NCBI GenBank assembly: GCA_951799405.1 | Contig: OX637332.1 | Coordinates: 28,496,832-28,560,831 of the forward strand | Reading direction: 5' to 3' | DNA: 64,000 nucleotides | Source: Agapetus fuscipes | Taxonomy: Eukaryota; Arthropoda; Insecta; Trichoptera; Glossosomatidae | In this document: in pieces, positions 17,513 to 28,324 of the stretch | Layout: each line of letters opens with the position of its first letter | Numbering within the stretch: the first letter of the stretch is position 1 | Program-made: the position numbers and the translations under genes | Notes under the pieces: generated by a model | Seen by the model: the letters and a program-made list of their open reading frames with translations, nothing else | Database searches by the model: none | What the model was told of the DNA's origin: nothing

Positions 17513-17749
17513 ACAAAAATACAATTAATTGACTCATTTTTGCATTAGGAACTTTTTTCTCGGCGAGTAAACGTCAGTCTTTTTTGGGAATGCCGTCCTT
17601 AGAAACCAGTATCAAAATATTTGTTTGCCTTTTTCTTGCCAACCCGGCCGGGTGACGACATGATTTTATCTATGTCAATTCACGTGCTGACCTCATTAAA
17701 ACTACAGTAATTACGAAGGTTTTTTGGAAGGAAAATTTTCCATGATGCA
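17513..17749. other. Unique spacer between the two array arms
   Basis: 237 bases without the array words, containing CCAACCCGGCCGGGTGACG. No ORF or transposon end seen. Confidence 0.45.
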
Positions 17750-18780
17750 TCTATCTGTGCCCCTGTGTCTGTGAACTAAATGTCGTTGACCGAAAAGTCA
17801 TGTGAACGAGCTGTCAAGTGACAAATATTCAGTGAACTATGTGTTTGTGGACGAGTTATCTATGGCTTAGTTGTCTGTGACCGAAATTTCATGTGGATGA
17901 ACTGTTGTGTGACCATAATTTCATGACGTGTCTGCAGATGAGTTTTCTGTGACCCAAATGTCGTCGACCAAAAAGTCATGTGTACAAACTGTCTTACGCA
18001 CAAAATGTCCGTGACCGGTGTGTTGGTGATCGAGTTGTCTGTGACCAAAAAGACATATGGATGAACTGTCGTATGAATGAAATGTCCTATGAATAAAATG
18101 CCCGTGACCGATGAGTTTGTAGTCGAGTTGTCTGTAACCGAAATGTTATGTGGACGAACTGCTGTGTGGCCCAAATGTCCGTAACCAATGTGTATTTGGA
18201 CGAGTTATCTGTAACCGAGTTGCCTGCGACCGAAATGACGTTGATCAAAAAGTAGTTTGGACGCGAATTGTTGTGAGACCAATTTGTCCATGGATGAGCT
18301 GTCTGGGGACGAGTTGTCTGTGACTAAAATGTCATGTGGACAAACTGTCGTATGACTAAAATGTCCCTGGCCCATATGTCTGTGTACGAGTTATTTGTAT
18401 GCGACCCAAATGTCGATGGTTGGAAAGTAGTGTGGACGAACTGCCGTGAGACTGATTTGTCCATGGATGAGCTGTCTGGAGACAAGTTGTCTGTGACCAA
18501 AATGTCGTGTGGACGAACTGTCGTATGACCAAAATGCCTCTGACCCATGTGTCTGTGTACGAGTTATTTGTATGCGACCCAAATTTCGTTGATCGAAAAC
18601 TAGTGTGGGTGAACTGCCGTGAGACCCATTTATCTGAGGACGAGTTTTCTTTGACCGAGTTGTATGTGACCGAAATGTCGTTGATTGAAAAGTAGTGTGG
18701 ACGAACTGCCGTGAGACCGATTTGTCCATAGATGAGCTGTCTGTGGACGAGTTAACTTTGACCGAGTTGTCGTGACACGA
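17750..18780 (+). repeat. Degenerate tandem array, right arm, with a roughly 173-base higher-order period
   Basis: Nearly every 9-12 bases a word ends in TGTC or GAC(C): GTGACCGAAATGTC, GTTGACCGAAAAGTC, GTGGACGAACTGTC. Longer similarity, GTAGTGTGGACGAACTGCCG, recurs at about 18240, 18412, 18588 and 18683, and GTGTACGAGTTATTTGTATG at about 18384 and 18555. Open frames here are by-products of the repeat. Confidence 0.7.
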
Positions 18781-19299
18781 GATTGGCTGCTGCAGGTACA
18801 CCGTGCCAGTTTGACTTTTAGTTTGACATTACTCGGCCTTCGACTGTCTGCGTTTGATGTTTTCACTATTTGGTCTGGTCTAGTTGGATGCGCATGCCGC
18901 AGGTACTTACTATCTACAATTACACATCTACTTACTTACCTGCATACTTCTATCAATCTATAATCTTCTACGAATCTTTGACCTTGTTCAGACGCAGCAG
19001 TTAAAGACAATAGAGGGTGTATTCGTGCTTGAGAGTATACACTATACAGACAAACCACTTGTTAAACTTAAACGGTCTCACAAGAGGCAAAATAAATGTT
19101 TGTGGTGTTTTGCTATTATTTTGTTTAGTTTTATCATGTGCCTTTTATGGTATGTTCTGTTTTAGGTATGTGATTTTTTGTCTTTGTGTTGTTTTGTCAT
19201 AGTGATGTAGTGTTATTGTGGTGTTCTGTCATATTTTTTTCATCATGTGTCGTTCTGTCATGTGTCGTAGGTAATATTAAGGGAAGTTTTGTAACTGCG
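18781..19299. other. Intergenic DNA with an unrecognised open stretch
   Basis: The plus strand at about 18991-19105, after a TTCAG, encodes TQQLKTIEGVFVLESIHYTD and then LVKLKRSHKRQNK. It looks protein-like, but I cannot assign a family and there is no donor. It may be a transposon remnant. TGTCGTTTTGTCA-type repeats follow to 19270. Confidence 0.3.
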
Positions 19300-19465
19300 C
19301 CTTTCTATTCGCGCTTACACATGTCGCACGTGTACATAAAAAAATCAAACAAACCTCACATGAATATAAACTTAACAACCCTTGTCACCTTTCCTTGAAA
19401 CCGGGGTGGCATTAGAAAAAGTGAACCTAGTTTGTACAGCATGGGGGGCAGCCTCACATAAAGTT
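19300..19465 (-). mobile_element. Rep-A copy, partial
   Basis: It runs from GCGCTTACACATGTCGCACG to CAGCATGGGGGGCAGCCTCA, missing the microsatellite end. Confidence 0.6.
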
Positions 19466-19547
19466 TCGTTATGCCATGTGTCGTTTTGTTACTGCAACAT
19501 TCTATACTGTTACCAACTAAAACATATCATTAAAGTCTTCGTCTCTG

Positions 19548-19720
19548 ATGACTGACCACCTGAAGAATAAGAGTAAGAAGGTCCAAACTGAGATGGAGGG
19601 ATGAGGTGGGCTCAGGAGGATGCAGCTTAGCTTTTACAAGTTACGGACTGTCGGAGAACAGGTGGAATTGGAGGCACAGTTTAAAGGAAGCCAAGTCTCG
19701 AACTGGGCTGTATCGCCATT
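19548..19720 (+). mobile_element. LINE C-terminal stub
   Basis: AGAAGGTCCAAACTGAGATGGAGGGATGAGG encodes RRSKLRWRDEV, followed by frame-shifted sequence typical of a LINE ORF end. 38110-38200 holds the related GGAGGATGGAGGCTAAAC... end. Confidence 0.5.
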
Positions 19721-19849
19721 GAAGAAATATAATTTTACAAGGCTTATCCTACCCTCAATCTCAAGGCTCAGGGGCACAATTAATAGTAAAAAAATCATTG
19801 CAATGGATCGAAGGAGGACCAAGGGACAAAAAGCACTATTTTGCGAATT

Positions 19850-20000
19850 TCCTTACACTTAGGATATCAATTCAAGTCGGAGCTTGTTAGCGTTTGCGAA
19901 AGAACTCCGTAGATAAAAAAAATCACAGTACACTTTATTGTTGGACACGAATCACTATCTTGCCGCCTTGAAGTCGTAAGGAATTCAGCAGAATAGCGCA
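19850..20000 (-). repeat. Repeat shared with 37965-38110
   Basis: The reverse complement (TCGTGTCCAACAATAAAGTG, TACGGAGTTCTTTCGCAAAC, CTCCGACTTGAATTGATATC) matches the plus strand at 37998-38105 almost base for base. Probably a LINE-derived segment. Confidence 0.6.
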
Positions 20001-20637
20001 TCATAAAAAGGCCGAGATCCTCAAAATGAAGATAAACCTACCATCAGTTTCTGTATTGAACCGCTTCTGAAAAATCAGCTAAGCCTGTGATTTTCTTCGC
20101 CTTGAGACTGGTGAGGCCATCGAGTCGGAGTAATCTCTCGATTCTGTATTTGGCACACATTCCCAATTCTAAACTCCTGCAATATCTTCACATAATACAT
20201 TCAACCACTTTTTTAGTCCATGATAATTCCAATATTTTTCCTTTTAAATATAATTTGGAGGATAAGACATTCCGTATTAATAAATTAAAAATAAAACACA
20301 AAGTTTTTCTTCACTAGTTGATTAATTTTCCTCGAGTGCTTTCGATGTAATCAGATCATTGTCAAAAGGACAATTCATAAGCACTCGAGGAAAATAAATC
20401 AACTCATGTAGAAAAAAAATCTGTTGTGTTTTTACATTATCAATCTAATATCTGTACCTTAGAGTATAAACAACGGTAGTCACATTCACGTAAAATGTGC
20501 AGGAGACGAGTTTTAGTGAAAATGTGCACTTTTTTAAACCATCATAACGTCTAAACTAGACGAGATATTTTTTATCTGTAAAAACTGTTTATCTTCTTTT
20601 ATCGATATTTATTGACTTACAGGTTGGTGATATGATA
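20001..20637. other. Intergenic DNA with a small foldback
   Basis: At 20318-20405, TTCCTCGAGTGCTTTCGATG pairs with CATAAGCACTCGAGGAAAAT. The left arm contains the GATG-stem-CGAAA motif on the minus strand. Nothing else recognised. Confidence 0.45.
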
Positions 20638-20876
20638 TGACTTATAGGTTGGTATGAGGCTGACCACCCATACTGTAAAAAATGGTTCACTTTGCCAATG
20701 TCACCCCTGTTTCAGGGAATGTCGGCAAGAGTTGCAGGGCTTATGTTCATTTGAGGTTTGGATTTTATTTGTAAGTACAATCAGCATTTGTAAGCGCGAA
20801 CTACACGTGTTTGTTTGTGGGCATACATCTGAGAGCTTTGAATGAATATATCCTTGCAACTTAGATTATGATTATG
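20638..20876 (+). mobile_element. Rep-A copy, full length
   Basis: A clean copy from GACTTATAGGTTGGTATGAG to CCTTGCAACTTAGATTATGA. A second partial 5' end (TTGACTTACAGGTTGGTGAT) lies just before it. Confidence 0.85.
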
Positions 20877-20904
20877 TTGATTTAATGTCGGCAATGTCGG
20901 ATTG

Positions 20905-21226
20905 TCCGGTCGATAGCTCAGGTGGTAGAGTGCTTGCATTCCATGCCGAAAGCTCGGGTTCGAATCCCACCGAGGGTGTCAGAAATGATTTCCCGTTTCG
21001 GTTTTTATTTCAAACCCCAAAATAAAATACCGGCAAGGTTTACTCAGCCTTCACAAGAAATGAGTACCAGCACTCTCGGGAGCTGGGAAACCTCCACTTC
21101 AACTGAAGTGTTTGGCGTAAGGCCGGCCCCCTTACCTGTAAAAATAAATAGGTTCAACTCGCCACATGCGACCCCTTCGGGGATAACGCGGCAAGAAGTT
21201 ACACTATATGTGTTAGCTTAGTTGCG
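20905..21226 (+). mobile_element. SINE-B copy, full length (best reference copy)
   Basis: Head GTCCGGTCGATAGCTCAGGT, A-box and B-box (GGTTCGAATCCC) intact, body with CCGGCAAGGTTTACTCAGCC, 3' end CGGCAAGAAGTTACACTATA...TTAGCTTAGTTGCG. Confidence 0.88.
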
Positions 21227-22082
21227 TTTTTTTTTTTTAATGTGAAGTAATGTGAACAACGTATGTGAAACTTCCGTGGTTTATGCTCGCACTTTTATGT
21301 GCATCCCATATTTATTACACTTAATATCTCAGTAACTATGAGTCCGAGGACTCCAATATTTGTACCACTTATAGAACAGCTAATTATAAAAATGTAACTC
21401 AAAAACGAAAAAAAGTGGACTTCCGTTGTTTATGCTCTAAGGTACAGATATAAATCTTCACCAAGTCAATACACAAATCTACATTCCGTATTACTTTATT
21501 ACTTTGATTTTAGGCACACCTTTACACTATTTTCAACGGCCAGGTATGCATCATCTCTACAGTTTTACATGTTTACCATTATATTTCTGCATGTTTATGT
21601 GTACGTACCTACATAATTATTGATCGAGTTTAAATACCTACCGCGGAGATTTCGCAATGCCGCTGCATGAAGTAACACGAGTGAACTATAACATTAACTA
21701 CAACATTCTGCTTTAGATTATTTCATGCAAATTTCAAATGGATCACTGATTTTTTGCCTCATGTCAACATCGCTCAAACATTATAATATCTGACCTTTAA
21801 TGCACCGAGTCTTCTTCGTATTAGTCACGGAATAATCCGGTCGATAGCTTAATGGTCAAAGCGTCCGCTCCTCGTATCATGTCTGAAATGATTTTTTTCA
21901 TACATTTTTTTATGCATTCTAGAAAAGATAGCATAAATGTCCATACTATTTTTTTTACAGATAAGGGTGTCAGTCTTGTCGTAGAAGCACTGGTTTGGAT
22001 TGGAAAGAAACGCATAATTAGGAAATCATCTGGTATTCGAACGTATGACTTTCAGAAAAAGAATAAAGCATTAGCAAAGCAT
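21227..22082. other. Intergenic DNA with a SINE-B head fragment
   Basis: A short SINE-B head (TCCGGTCGATAGCTTAATGG) is at 21837-21880. Two near repeats of GGACTTCCGTTGTTTATGCTC-like sequence lie at about 21268 and 21417. No genes seen. Confidence 0.4.
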
Positions 22083-22330
22083 CCTTGACTTATAGGTTGG
22101 TACGAGGCTGACCACCCATACTGTAAAATATGGTTCACTTTACCAATGTCACTCCTGTTTCAGGGAAGGTCGGAAAAAGTTGTGGGGCTTATGTTCATTT
22201 GAGGTTTGGATTTTATTTCTAAGTACGCATTCAGCATTTGTAAACGCAAACTACACGTGTTGGTTTGTGGGCATACATCTGAGAGCTTTAAATGAATATA
22301 TCCTTGCAACTTAGATTACAGATTATAGAT
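22083..22330 (+). mobile_element. Rep-A copy, full length
   Basis: It runs from CTTGACTTATAGGTTGGTAC to CTTGCAACTTAGATTACAGATTATAGAT. Confidence 0.85.
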
Positions 22331-22461
22331 CGCTGCTCTTCGATAAAAGTGGCTCCAAAAGAAGATCGGAAGATTAGGGATCTATGTCTTTTTTTTTCCT
22401 TTAAGCCATTCTGGTCCACTGCTGAACATTGATTTAGCAGTGGACTAGAATGACTGACAGT

Positions 22462-22706
22462 GTATAATCTAAGCTGCAAGAATATGTTAACATTTAAGAT
22501 TCATTTTAAGTGCACGCCCACAAACAGACACGTGTAAATTCATGCTTAAAATGCGGCGTGTGTACTTACAACTTAAATTTCAAACCTCAAATTAACATAG
22601 ACCCTGCAACTTTTGCCGACCTTCTCTGAAACAGGGGTGACATTGGCAAAGTGAACCATTTAACAGCATATGTGATCAATCTCATACCAACCTATAAGTC
22701 AAGGAA
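22462..22706 (-). mobile_element. Rep-A copy, full length
   Basis: It runs from TATAATCTAAGCTGCAAG to ACCAACCTATAAGTCAAGG. It faces the copy at 22083, separated by 130 bases. Confidence 0.82.
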
Positions 22707-23345
22707 TGTAGTATTTAATTTCTATTTTATATGCCATAAAATTTCGCGAGCCACCCTATACTTTCCACTTAACATTTTTGTATAATTCAGCCCAATTTAG
22801 GTTGATAAGATATTTCAAATACCAACAAAATATCATTGTAACAATAAACACACCCGGAAGTGCATATTATTTTCCGGAGCATTTTACTCATTATCTAATA
22901 AATACCTTCTAATTAAGTAACTAACTTAAACAACTTGAGATGCACTCTCCGATAATAAAAATCGTGATAGACGTTTTTAATGTTAATATTTTGTGATTCT
23001 TATAATGGACAAATGATTGCGATTTGGGCAAATCGTAGATGTCTTGTTGTATTGATATTTGAGTCGAATCAAAAGATAGAAATGTACGAATGTTGCGAAA
23101 ATCAATTTCCAGTTTTCATAAGACACATGGGTCCAGTACACATATGTACTAACATTGCTCATGTGAAATTACCTCTGATGGACATAAGAAAAACAAGCAC
23201 TAAGGAGACGATGTGTAAGTGCGTAGGTACAGGTGTCTGCCTGTGAGCGTGCATTGAGTATAAGTATTAAATGTCGTTATATATTTGGTACTTATATAAA
23301 TAGAATACGTTTGGATGGCTTGACTCTGGCCATTCACACGCGCCG
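22707..23345. other. Intergenic DNA
   Basis: AT-rich. No gene, repeat end or tandem pattern recognised. Confidence 0.4.
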
Positions 23346-23705
23346 TCAGGCCTGGATTAAAGGCGGCTGGAGTGTTGGGACCGAACCAGGGCCCAAAAAA
23401 ACTCATATATTTTTTTCAGTACCCAGTACTTTGGGGGCATTTGCGACTAAGGGGCCCCCGATTAAAGACTTAATAGAAATTAGTTTATAAAAACTATATT
23501 TGGGGCTCAAACTTTCTGAGACATACATACATTACCAAGGGGCCCCCAAGGATTAAAACTATTGTTTTTATTTTTAAACATTTCAATGTATTTTTTTCGG
23601 AAAAGATATGCATCTTTGATGTTGTGAAAGGATGGGGGGGGGGGGCATATAGGGGGCCCCGAGCTTTTTCTTGCACCAGGGCCCCTAGAAGGGTAAATCG
23701 GGGCC
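23346..23705. mobile_element. hAT-like nonautonomous element
   Basis: The left end CAGGCCTGGATTAAAGGCGG and right end GGTAAATCGGGGCC are loosely inverted. CAGGGCCC-like segments recur inside both ends. A target duplication is not clear, because the right end abuts a LINE stub. Confidence 0.45.
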
Positions 23706-23955
23706 GCAAGCTGTATTCTTCAGTTCTTCGGACACGTTTCCGTGGCAATGTAAATAGCCTAGAACACTTCGTTGTGACGATGTCTTGGAGGGGAAGACCG
23801 GAGAGGAAGATCCCCCACACGATGGGCCGATCAAGTAAAGACAGTAACAGGCACCTCGGTGGTTGGAGCGCATCGGACGGCGCAGTCAAGAGAGAACTGG
23901 AGAAGAGTGGTTGCTCCACACGGGTCACAACCCTCAGCTATGAGAAACACGATTA
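23700..23955 (+). mobile_element. LINE C-terminal stub
   Basis: It encodes VNSLEHFVVTMSWRGRPERK, a short indel-affected middle, and then STRVTTLSYEKHD before the stop. L-E-VVTG---GRR-RGR and VTTL-HED endings are typical of a common insect LINE ORF. Confidence 0.6.
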
Positions 23956-24210
23956 AGAAGAATAGATAGACTACCTAGTTCACGCACCTATCATTTAAAC
24001 ATTGTACCACAGCCCTAAATACTTCAACCAGTGACGTCATAGTGCGTCATATCACCTTCGCACGCTCTTCCATCACGAAGTCAACGCCAGATAATGATCT
24101 GTTTCGCTATTTCGATTGCTCTCAAATATTAATAAATTCCGATCCATGTCAAAATACAATCGCAACGTTCCACAAGGAGACGCGTCACAAGCAAGGACAC
24201 AAGGTGTATG

Positions 24211-24642
24211 TTCCTTGACTTATAGGTTAGTATGCGGCTGATCACCCATGCTGTAGAAAATGTTTCACTTTGCCAATATCACCCCTGTTTCAGGGAAGGT
24301 CGGCAAGAGTTGCAGGGTGTATGTTAATTTGGGTTGTAGGTTTTTGTGTTGTAGGCTCACATGTCTTAAATCCTCACGGCTATAATCTTTCAGTGATTTC
24401 TGAGCCTCCTTTGCTTTATGTAAACACTTGGGAAGATGTAGCTTCACGGGAGGGCCTTCTGCCACTCGTATCTCACATAACTTTTGCATGCGAGTCCTGT
24501 GACACATCCCCGGATGGGAAGGATATACAGAGCGTGGGTCAGTGGAGGGGAGACTGTAGGCTCACATGCGGCATGTACAAGCGCGAGCATATAATGTGAA
24601 TCTCCAATGTTACATATCTTTGCAACTTAGATTAGATTAGAT
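24211..24642 (+). mobile_element. Rep-A copy split by a 191-base insertion
   Basis: The 5' part is 24211-24363 and the 3' part resumes at 24555. The 14-base target duplication is TGTAGGCTCACATG (24350-24363 and 24555-24568). Confidence 0.78.
24364..24554 (-). other. 191-base open-frame insertion of unknown origin
   Basis: GC-richer than its surroundings and open along its whole length on the minus strand (PPVKLHLPKCLHKAKEAQKS, then DYSREDLR). The plus strand is also open. The 14-base target duplication suggests retroposition, perhaps of a 5'-truncated LINE or an mRNA piece. No poly(A) seen. Not recognised. Confidence 0.5.
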
Positions 24643-25036
24643 TGCTCTCAAATATTAACAAATTCCGATCCATGTCAAAATACAATCGCGATGTTTCAGA
24701 TTCAGACGCGTCACAAGCAAGGACACAAGATGAGCAATTTTTAGAGCTGCGAGCAATCTCAAGTACTAATGGGCAATTATCCGTAGACTAACAAGTAGAT
24801 CGGGCGAGTTTTTTTTTTCACTTTTATTTCATAATTTACTTTTCGGTGTAAGTGAGTGCTTGTCGGCTGTAATGGCCCGCTGCTATTAAAACACAATATT
24901 TATGGGCTCATAAACGATCTCCGCAACTGATAAAAATTTAATTATTACATTAATAGATGACATCATTGATGCGACGGCTTGGAATACCAGAGCGCATCAC
25001 GTCCCCTTAGTGCTTGTTTATGTCCATAATATATAT

Positions 25037-25282
25037 ATAATCTATAATCTAAGTTGCAAGGATATATTCATTCAAAGCTCTCAGATGTATGCGCACAAAC
25101 AAACACGTGTAGTTCGCGCTTACAAATGCTGATTGTGTACTTACAAATAAAATCCAAACCTCAAATGAACATAAGCCCTGCAACTCTTGCCGAAATTCCC
25201 TAAAACAGGGGTGACATTGGCAAAGTGAACCATTTTTTACAGTATGGGTGGTCAGCCTCATACCAACCTATAAGTCAAGGAA
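25037..25282 (-). mobile_element. Rep-A copy, full length
   Basis: It runs from TATAATCTATAATCTAAG to CCTATAAGTCAAGGA. It is preceded at 24975-25010 by ACGGCTTGGAATACCAGAGCGCATCACGT, also found before the copy at 47087. Confidence 0.85.
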
Positions 25283-25314
25283 TTCCTTGATATTATATTA
25301 ATATTCCTTGACTT

Positions 25315-25627
25315 ATTCCATAATAATAATAATAATAATAGGATGATTTATTTGGTGAGCGCTGTTTTTGTGTGTATCACACCTCAAGAGCCCTATGCGA
25401 GCTTGGTCGTCGCTGTAGAAAGCGCCAATTCTCAAGCAAGACCCAGTTGTTGTAAGGTTGGATGGACCTTTCAGTGACCGGTCTTTGGTAAAGGTTTATG
25501 AATTTTTCAACCCAGCGAAGCACATTCGAAATATAAATGGTATATTTTTGTGCTCCGCCGGGATCCGAATCCACAACCTTCCATTTACGAGTCCGAAGTG
25601 TTGCCACTACGGACTACGGACCGGTCC
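25315..25627 (-). mobile_element. SINE-C copy, full length, with (AAT)n tail
   Basis: The tail AATAATAATAATAATAATAGGATG starts at 25321. The body is antisense and the head is at 25560-25627 (reverse of GACCGGTCCGTAGTCCGTAG and the GGATTCGGATCCCGGCGGAG box). Confidence 0.85.
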
Positions 25628-25644
25628 AAGGTATTCCATGAGAG

Positions 25645-26905
25645 GTAATTTCACATATGAGCAATGTTTGCATGTGTACTGGACCAATGCGTCTTCTGGA
25701 AACTGGAAATCGGTTAAAATAAATAATTCAAACGGAACCGAAGTTTGGTCGAACTTTTGCCGAACTTCGGTTCTGTAAAAAAAGTTACGCATTGTAGTTT
25801 CTAGTAACTTTTATTTGTTAGTAGAATACGAAATTTATTTTATTTTTGTTTCAATTTGATCTATGTAACGAAGTATAAGAAGATTTCATTTTCATCAATT
25901 TATAAGTTAATGTTCACTTGTTCCTACTAAAATAAATGACCATGAGTGACTATATAAAGGCGGTACTTTTATTTTACGGTTATAAAAGATACTATAAGGG
26001 GTAATAAGGGGTAATTTTTGTCGAGATTGATAATTTTAAATTTATATTATATCCTGTTAATGAATCATACCTAAGCTAATCTTTAAACAACCCTAAATCA
26101 TGGTTTGAATATTCTATTCTATTCTATTTTTGTTTATATTTGTAAACAATTTTCATGTATGTTTTTATTTCTGTTTGCATGGCTGACATGGTGTTCAGTA
26201 TTCTTATTTTAATTTATTAAATGCCTGAAATTTCAACGCAAGCATTTTATAGACATTGCCGGTGACGTTTTATGAATCTGATGCATTGTGCGTGTGTGCG
26301 TTGGTTATCGCTGTACAGCATTGTATGCTGTATATGTGCGTTGAAGCTCAGCGCCCCGGCATAGTGTATTTACCTATTCCAACTCATAATACCTACTCCC
26401 GCCAATTAATTATTGTTAAAAGAAGATTATGCGATAGGCACCTATTATTGGAGCATTGGAGATACTTATGTGTTTGTATTATTGTGTTTTTTTTGTGTAT
26501 GTGCTACTCCTTTGTTCTGTTGGTGTCTTTAAGAATAAATAAATAAATAAATACTATGACATCCAATTATAACAGTCAAAATGGTGCAAGTGGATATTTT
26601 ATTTTACTTTTTTTCATCGAATGTTCGGCAGCCTGAACCGAATTTCGGCTGAATTCCGAAGCTCGGTTCAAGCTGTCGAACATTCGGTTAAACCGAATGT
26701 AAAACGAACTTCGGCCCATCCCTAGTAATTTCACAGGAGCAATGTTTGCATGTGTACTGGACCAATGTGTCTTCTGGAAACTGGAAATTGATTATAATTT
26801 TTTAAAACAGCTCTTACATTATCACGTTTATCTCTAAGCTTATATTGTGTAAAATGTGATTTTTAATACAATTATTTTCAAAGGTCATCTTTCAATCAAA
26901 TGGAA
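25645..26905. repeat. Two copies of a roughly 70-180 base repeat around a roughly 1 kb insert
   Basis: GAGCAATGTTTGCATGTGTACTGGACCAATG is at 25662 and again at 26739, followed by GTCTTCTGGAAACTGGAAAT in both. The interval ends in CGAACTTCGGCCCATCCCTA and contains many CCGAA(A/C)TTCGG words, resembling a hAT-type terminus. A third copy of the flanking repeat is at 34545-34730. Confidence 0.55.
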
Positions 26906-27049
26906 GATAAGCCAAACAAGCACTGTCGGGACGATCAGGTCTTAAAATATTTGTTTGACGGCCCGACAAAGCGGTGTATGAGAGAATGCCAAAATATGTA
27001 TTAGGCCTTATTCATTGGATGAGTTGAATGCAAAATGACGGTATTCATA

Positions 27050-27261
27050 AATTGATAGTGTAAGTTGCAAAGATATATTGGATTGCAAGGCTCATATTAT
27101 AAATAAATAAAATAAATATTTAATGCTTGCCTAAACTCAGGTACGTGCAAGTTTTGCGCTTACACATGCTGCAAAATAAACCAAACCTCACATGAATATA
27201 AACTTTGCAACTACAGCTGTCGCCTTTCTCTGAAACCAGGGTGGCATTGGCAAAAGTGAAG
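27050..27261 (-). mobile_element. Rep-A copy, degenerate
   Basis: GTAAGTTGCAAAGATATATTGG to GGTGGCATTGGCAAAAGTGA, then an abrupt junction with SINE-B. It is preceded by TATGAGAGAATGCCAAAATATG, a segment also found at 47025. Confidence 0.65.
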
Positions 27262-27457
27262 GTCGGCCTTACGTCTACCACTAAAGTTGAAATGGGGGGT
27301 TTCCCAGCTCCCGAGAGGGCTGTCACTCATTTCTTGTGAAGGCTGAGTAAACATTGCCGTTATTTTATTTTGGATTTGAAAAAGACACCGAAACGGAAAA
27401 TCAATTCTGATATCCTGGTGGGATTCGAACCCGAGCTTTCGGCATGGAAGGCAAGCA
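27262..27457 (-). mobile_element. SINE-B copy, head end partly lost
   Basis: GGTCGGCCTTACGTCTACCA through CCCGAGAGGGCTGTCACTCA to GGGATTCGAACCCGAGCTTTCGG. It ends before the A-box. Confidence 0.75.
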
Positions 27458-27491
27458 ATATATATGTATATATACAAGGATAATCTGTACA

Positions 27492-27790
27492 CATAATTGA
27501 AGAGCGCCGTTTTTGTGTGTGTCACACCTCAAGGGTCCTCTCAAATCACGGATAAGATTTTTGTGTCTTTAGTTCTCCTTTAAAGACACCAACAGTTTCT
27601 GCCTTCCTCACATTAGGTGGTAGTCTATTCCACTTCATTGGGCCCGCAAACCGGAAAGCACGGTTCCCAAAATTAGTGCGTGTCTGACGTGACGGCTGGA
27701 CTAAGTCAACCATCCCACACTCTACAGATCTGAGAGTTTGGCGTCTCAAATCTATGTCAATAGGTGAGAACATGTCAGACAGGTATGAAG
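27492..27790 (-). mobile_element. SINE-C 3' fragment then a LINE ORF end (CR1/L2-like)
   Basis: 27492-27542 matches the SINE-C tail (GAGCGCCGTTTTTGTGTGTG). 27546-27790 on the minus strand encodes RTNFGNRAFRFAGPMKWNRL and then PPNVRKAETVGVFKGELKT, the G-RAF---AP--WN-LP--VR pattern of a LINE C-terminus. Confidence 0.65.
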
Positions 27791-28124
27791 GAGCCGTATG
27801 GAAGTAAAGAGTTCAGTTATAAAAAGAACTTATGCTTAGGCTAGACAAGAAATGATGAAGTATCTGTGTATTGTTCTATTATGTCTACAATGTTATATGT
27901 AGGTATTGTGACGTTTTGGTATTTCACTGTCAGTCCTGTATATATTCGTTAAATAAATAAATAAATGAGGCAGATTGAACCAATTCAAGAAAACACCACT
28001 TCAAATAAAGTATGTAAGTGGCGTAAGATAAGTCTCCTTACCTGTGAAAATAGATTCCACATTAGAAGATAGGAAGCAACGTAACTGAAAATAGAATTTT
28101 ATTTTTTTATTTTGGATGGTTGGT

Positions 28125-28290
28125 GCATTAACACTGTGAAAATTCATCTTTATTTAGTTATTAAAAAATCGGTTTTATTTTCACCTGATGATGACTACTT
28201 TGTAGTCGAAAACGTTTGTGTCCTTTATATAAATAATACAAAAAGTGAAAATAAAACAGATTTTTTAATAACTAAATGAAAATAGAATTT
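28125..28290. repeat. Foldback with a hammerhead-like core
   Basis: TTAGTTATTAAAAAATCGGTTTTATTTTCAC (28157) pairs with GTGAAAATAAAACAGATTTTTTAATAACTAA (28245). Between the arms is CTGATGATGACTAC TTT GTAGTCGAAAACG. Confidence 0.65.
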
Positions 28291-28324
28291 GTTGTACACG
28301 GTAGATTTTTTTTAAAATTAGATT

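Larger units (their letters stand above)
24114..24732. repeat. About 85-base direct repeat flanking a Rep-A copy
   Basis: ATTGCTCTCAAATATTAA-AAATTCCG through ACGCGTCACAAGCAAGGACA occurs at 24115-24202 and again at 24648-24732, with about 10% difference. Between them lies Rep-A. Confidence 0.75.

Noticed and set aside
17270..18780. CRISPR array
   Set aside because: Repeats are short, degenerate and without unique equal-length spacers; the genome is eukaryotic.
17860..18866. Several overlapping ORFs rich in T, S, H and R
   Set aside because: They are by-products of the degenerate tandem array. No codon bias, and similar ORFs appear in more than one frame.
20905..20970. tRNA gene candidate
   Set aside because: The A and B boxes are good, but the sequence continues into the SINE-B body, repeats at a dozen other sites, and the acceptor stem does not close. 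The same applies to the SINE-C heads.
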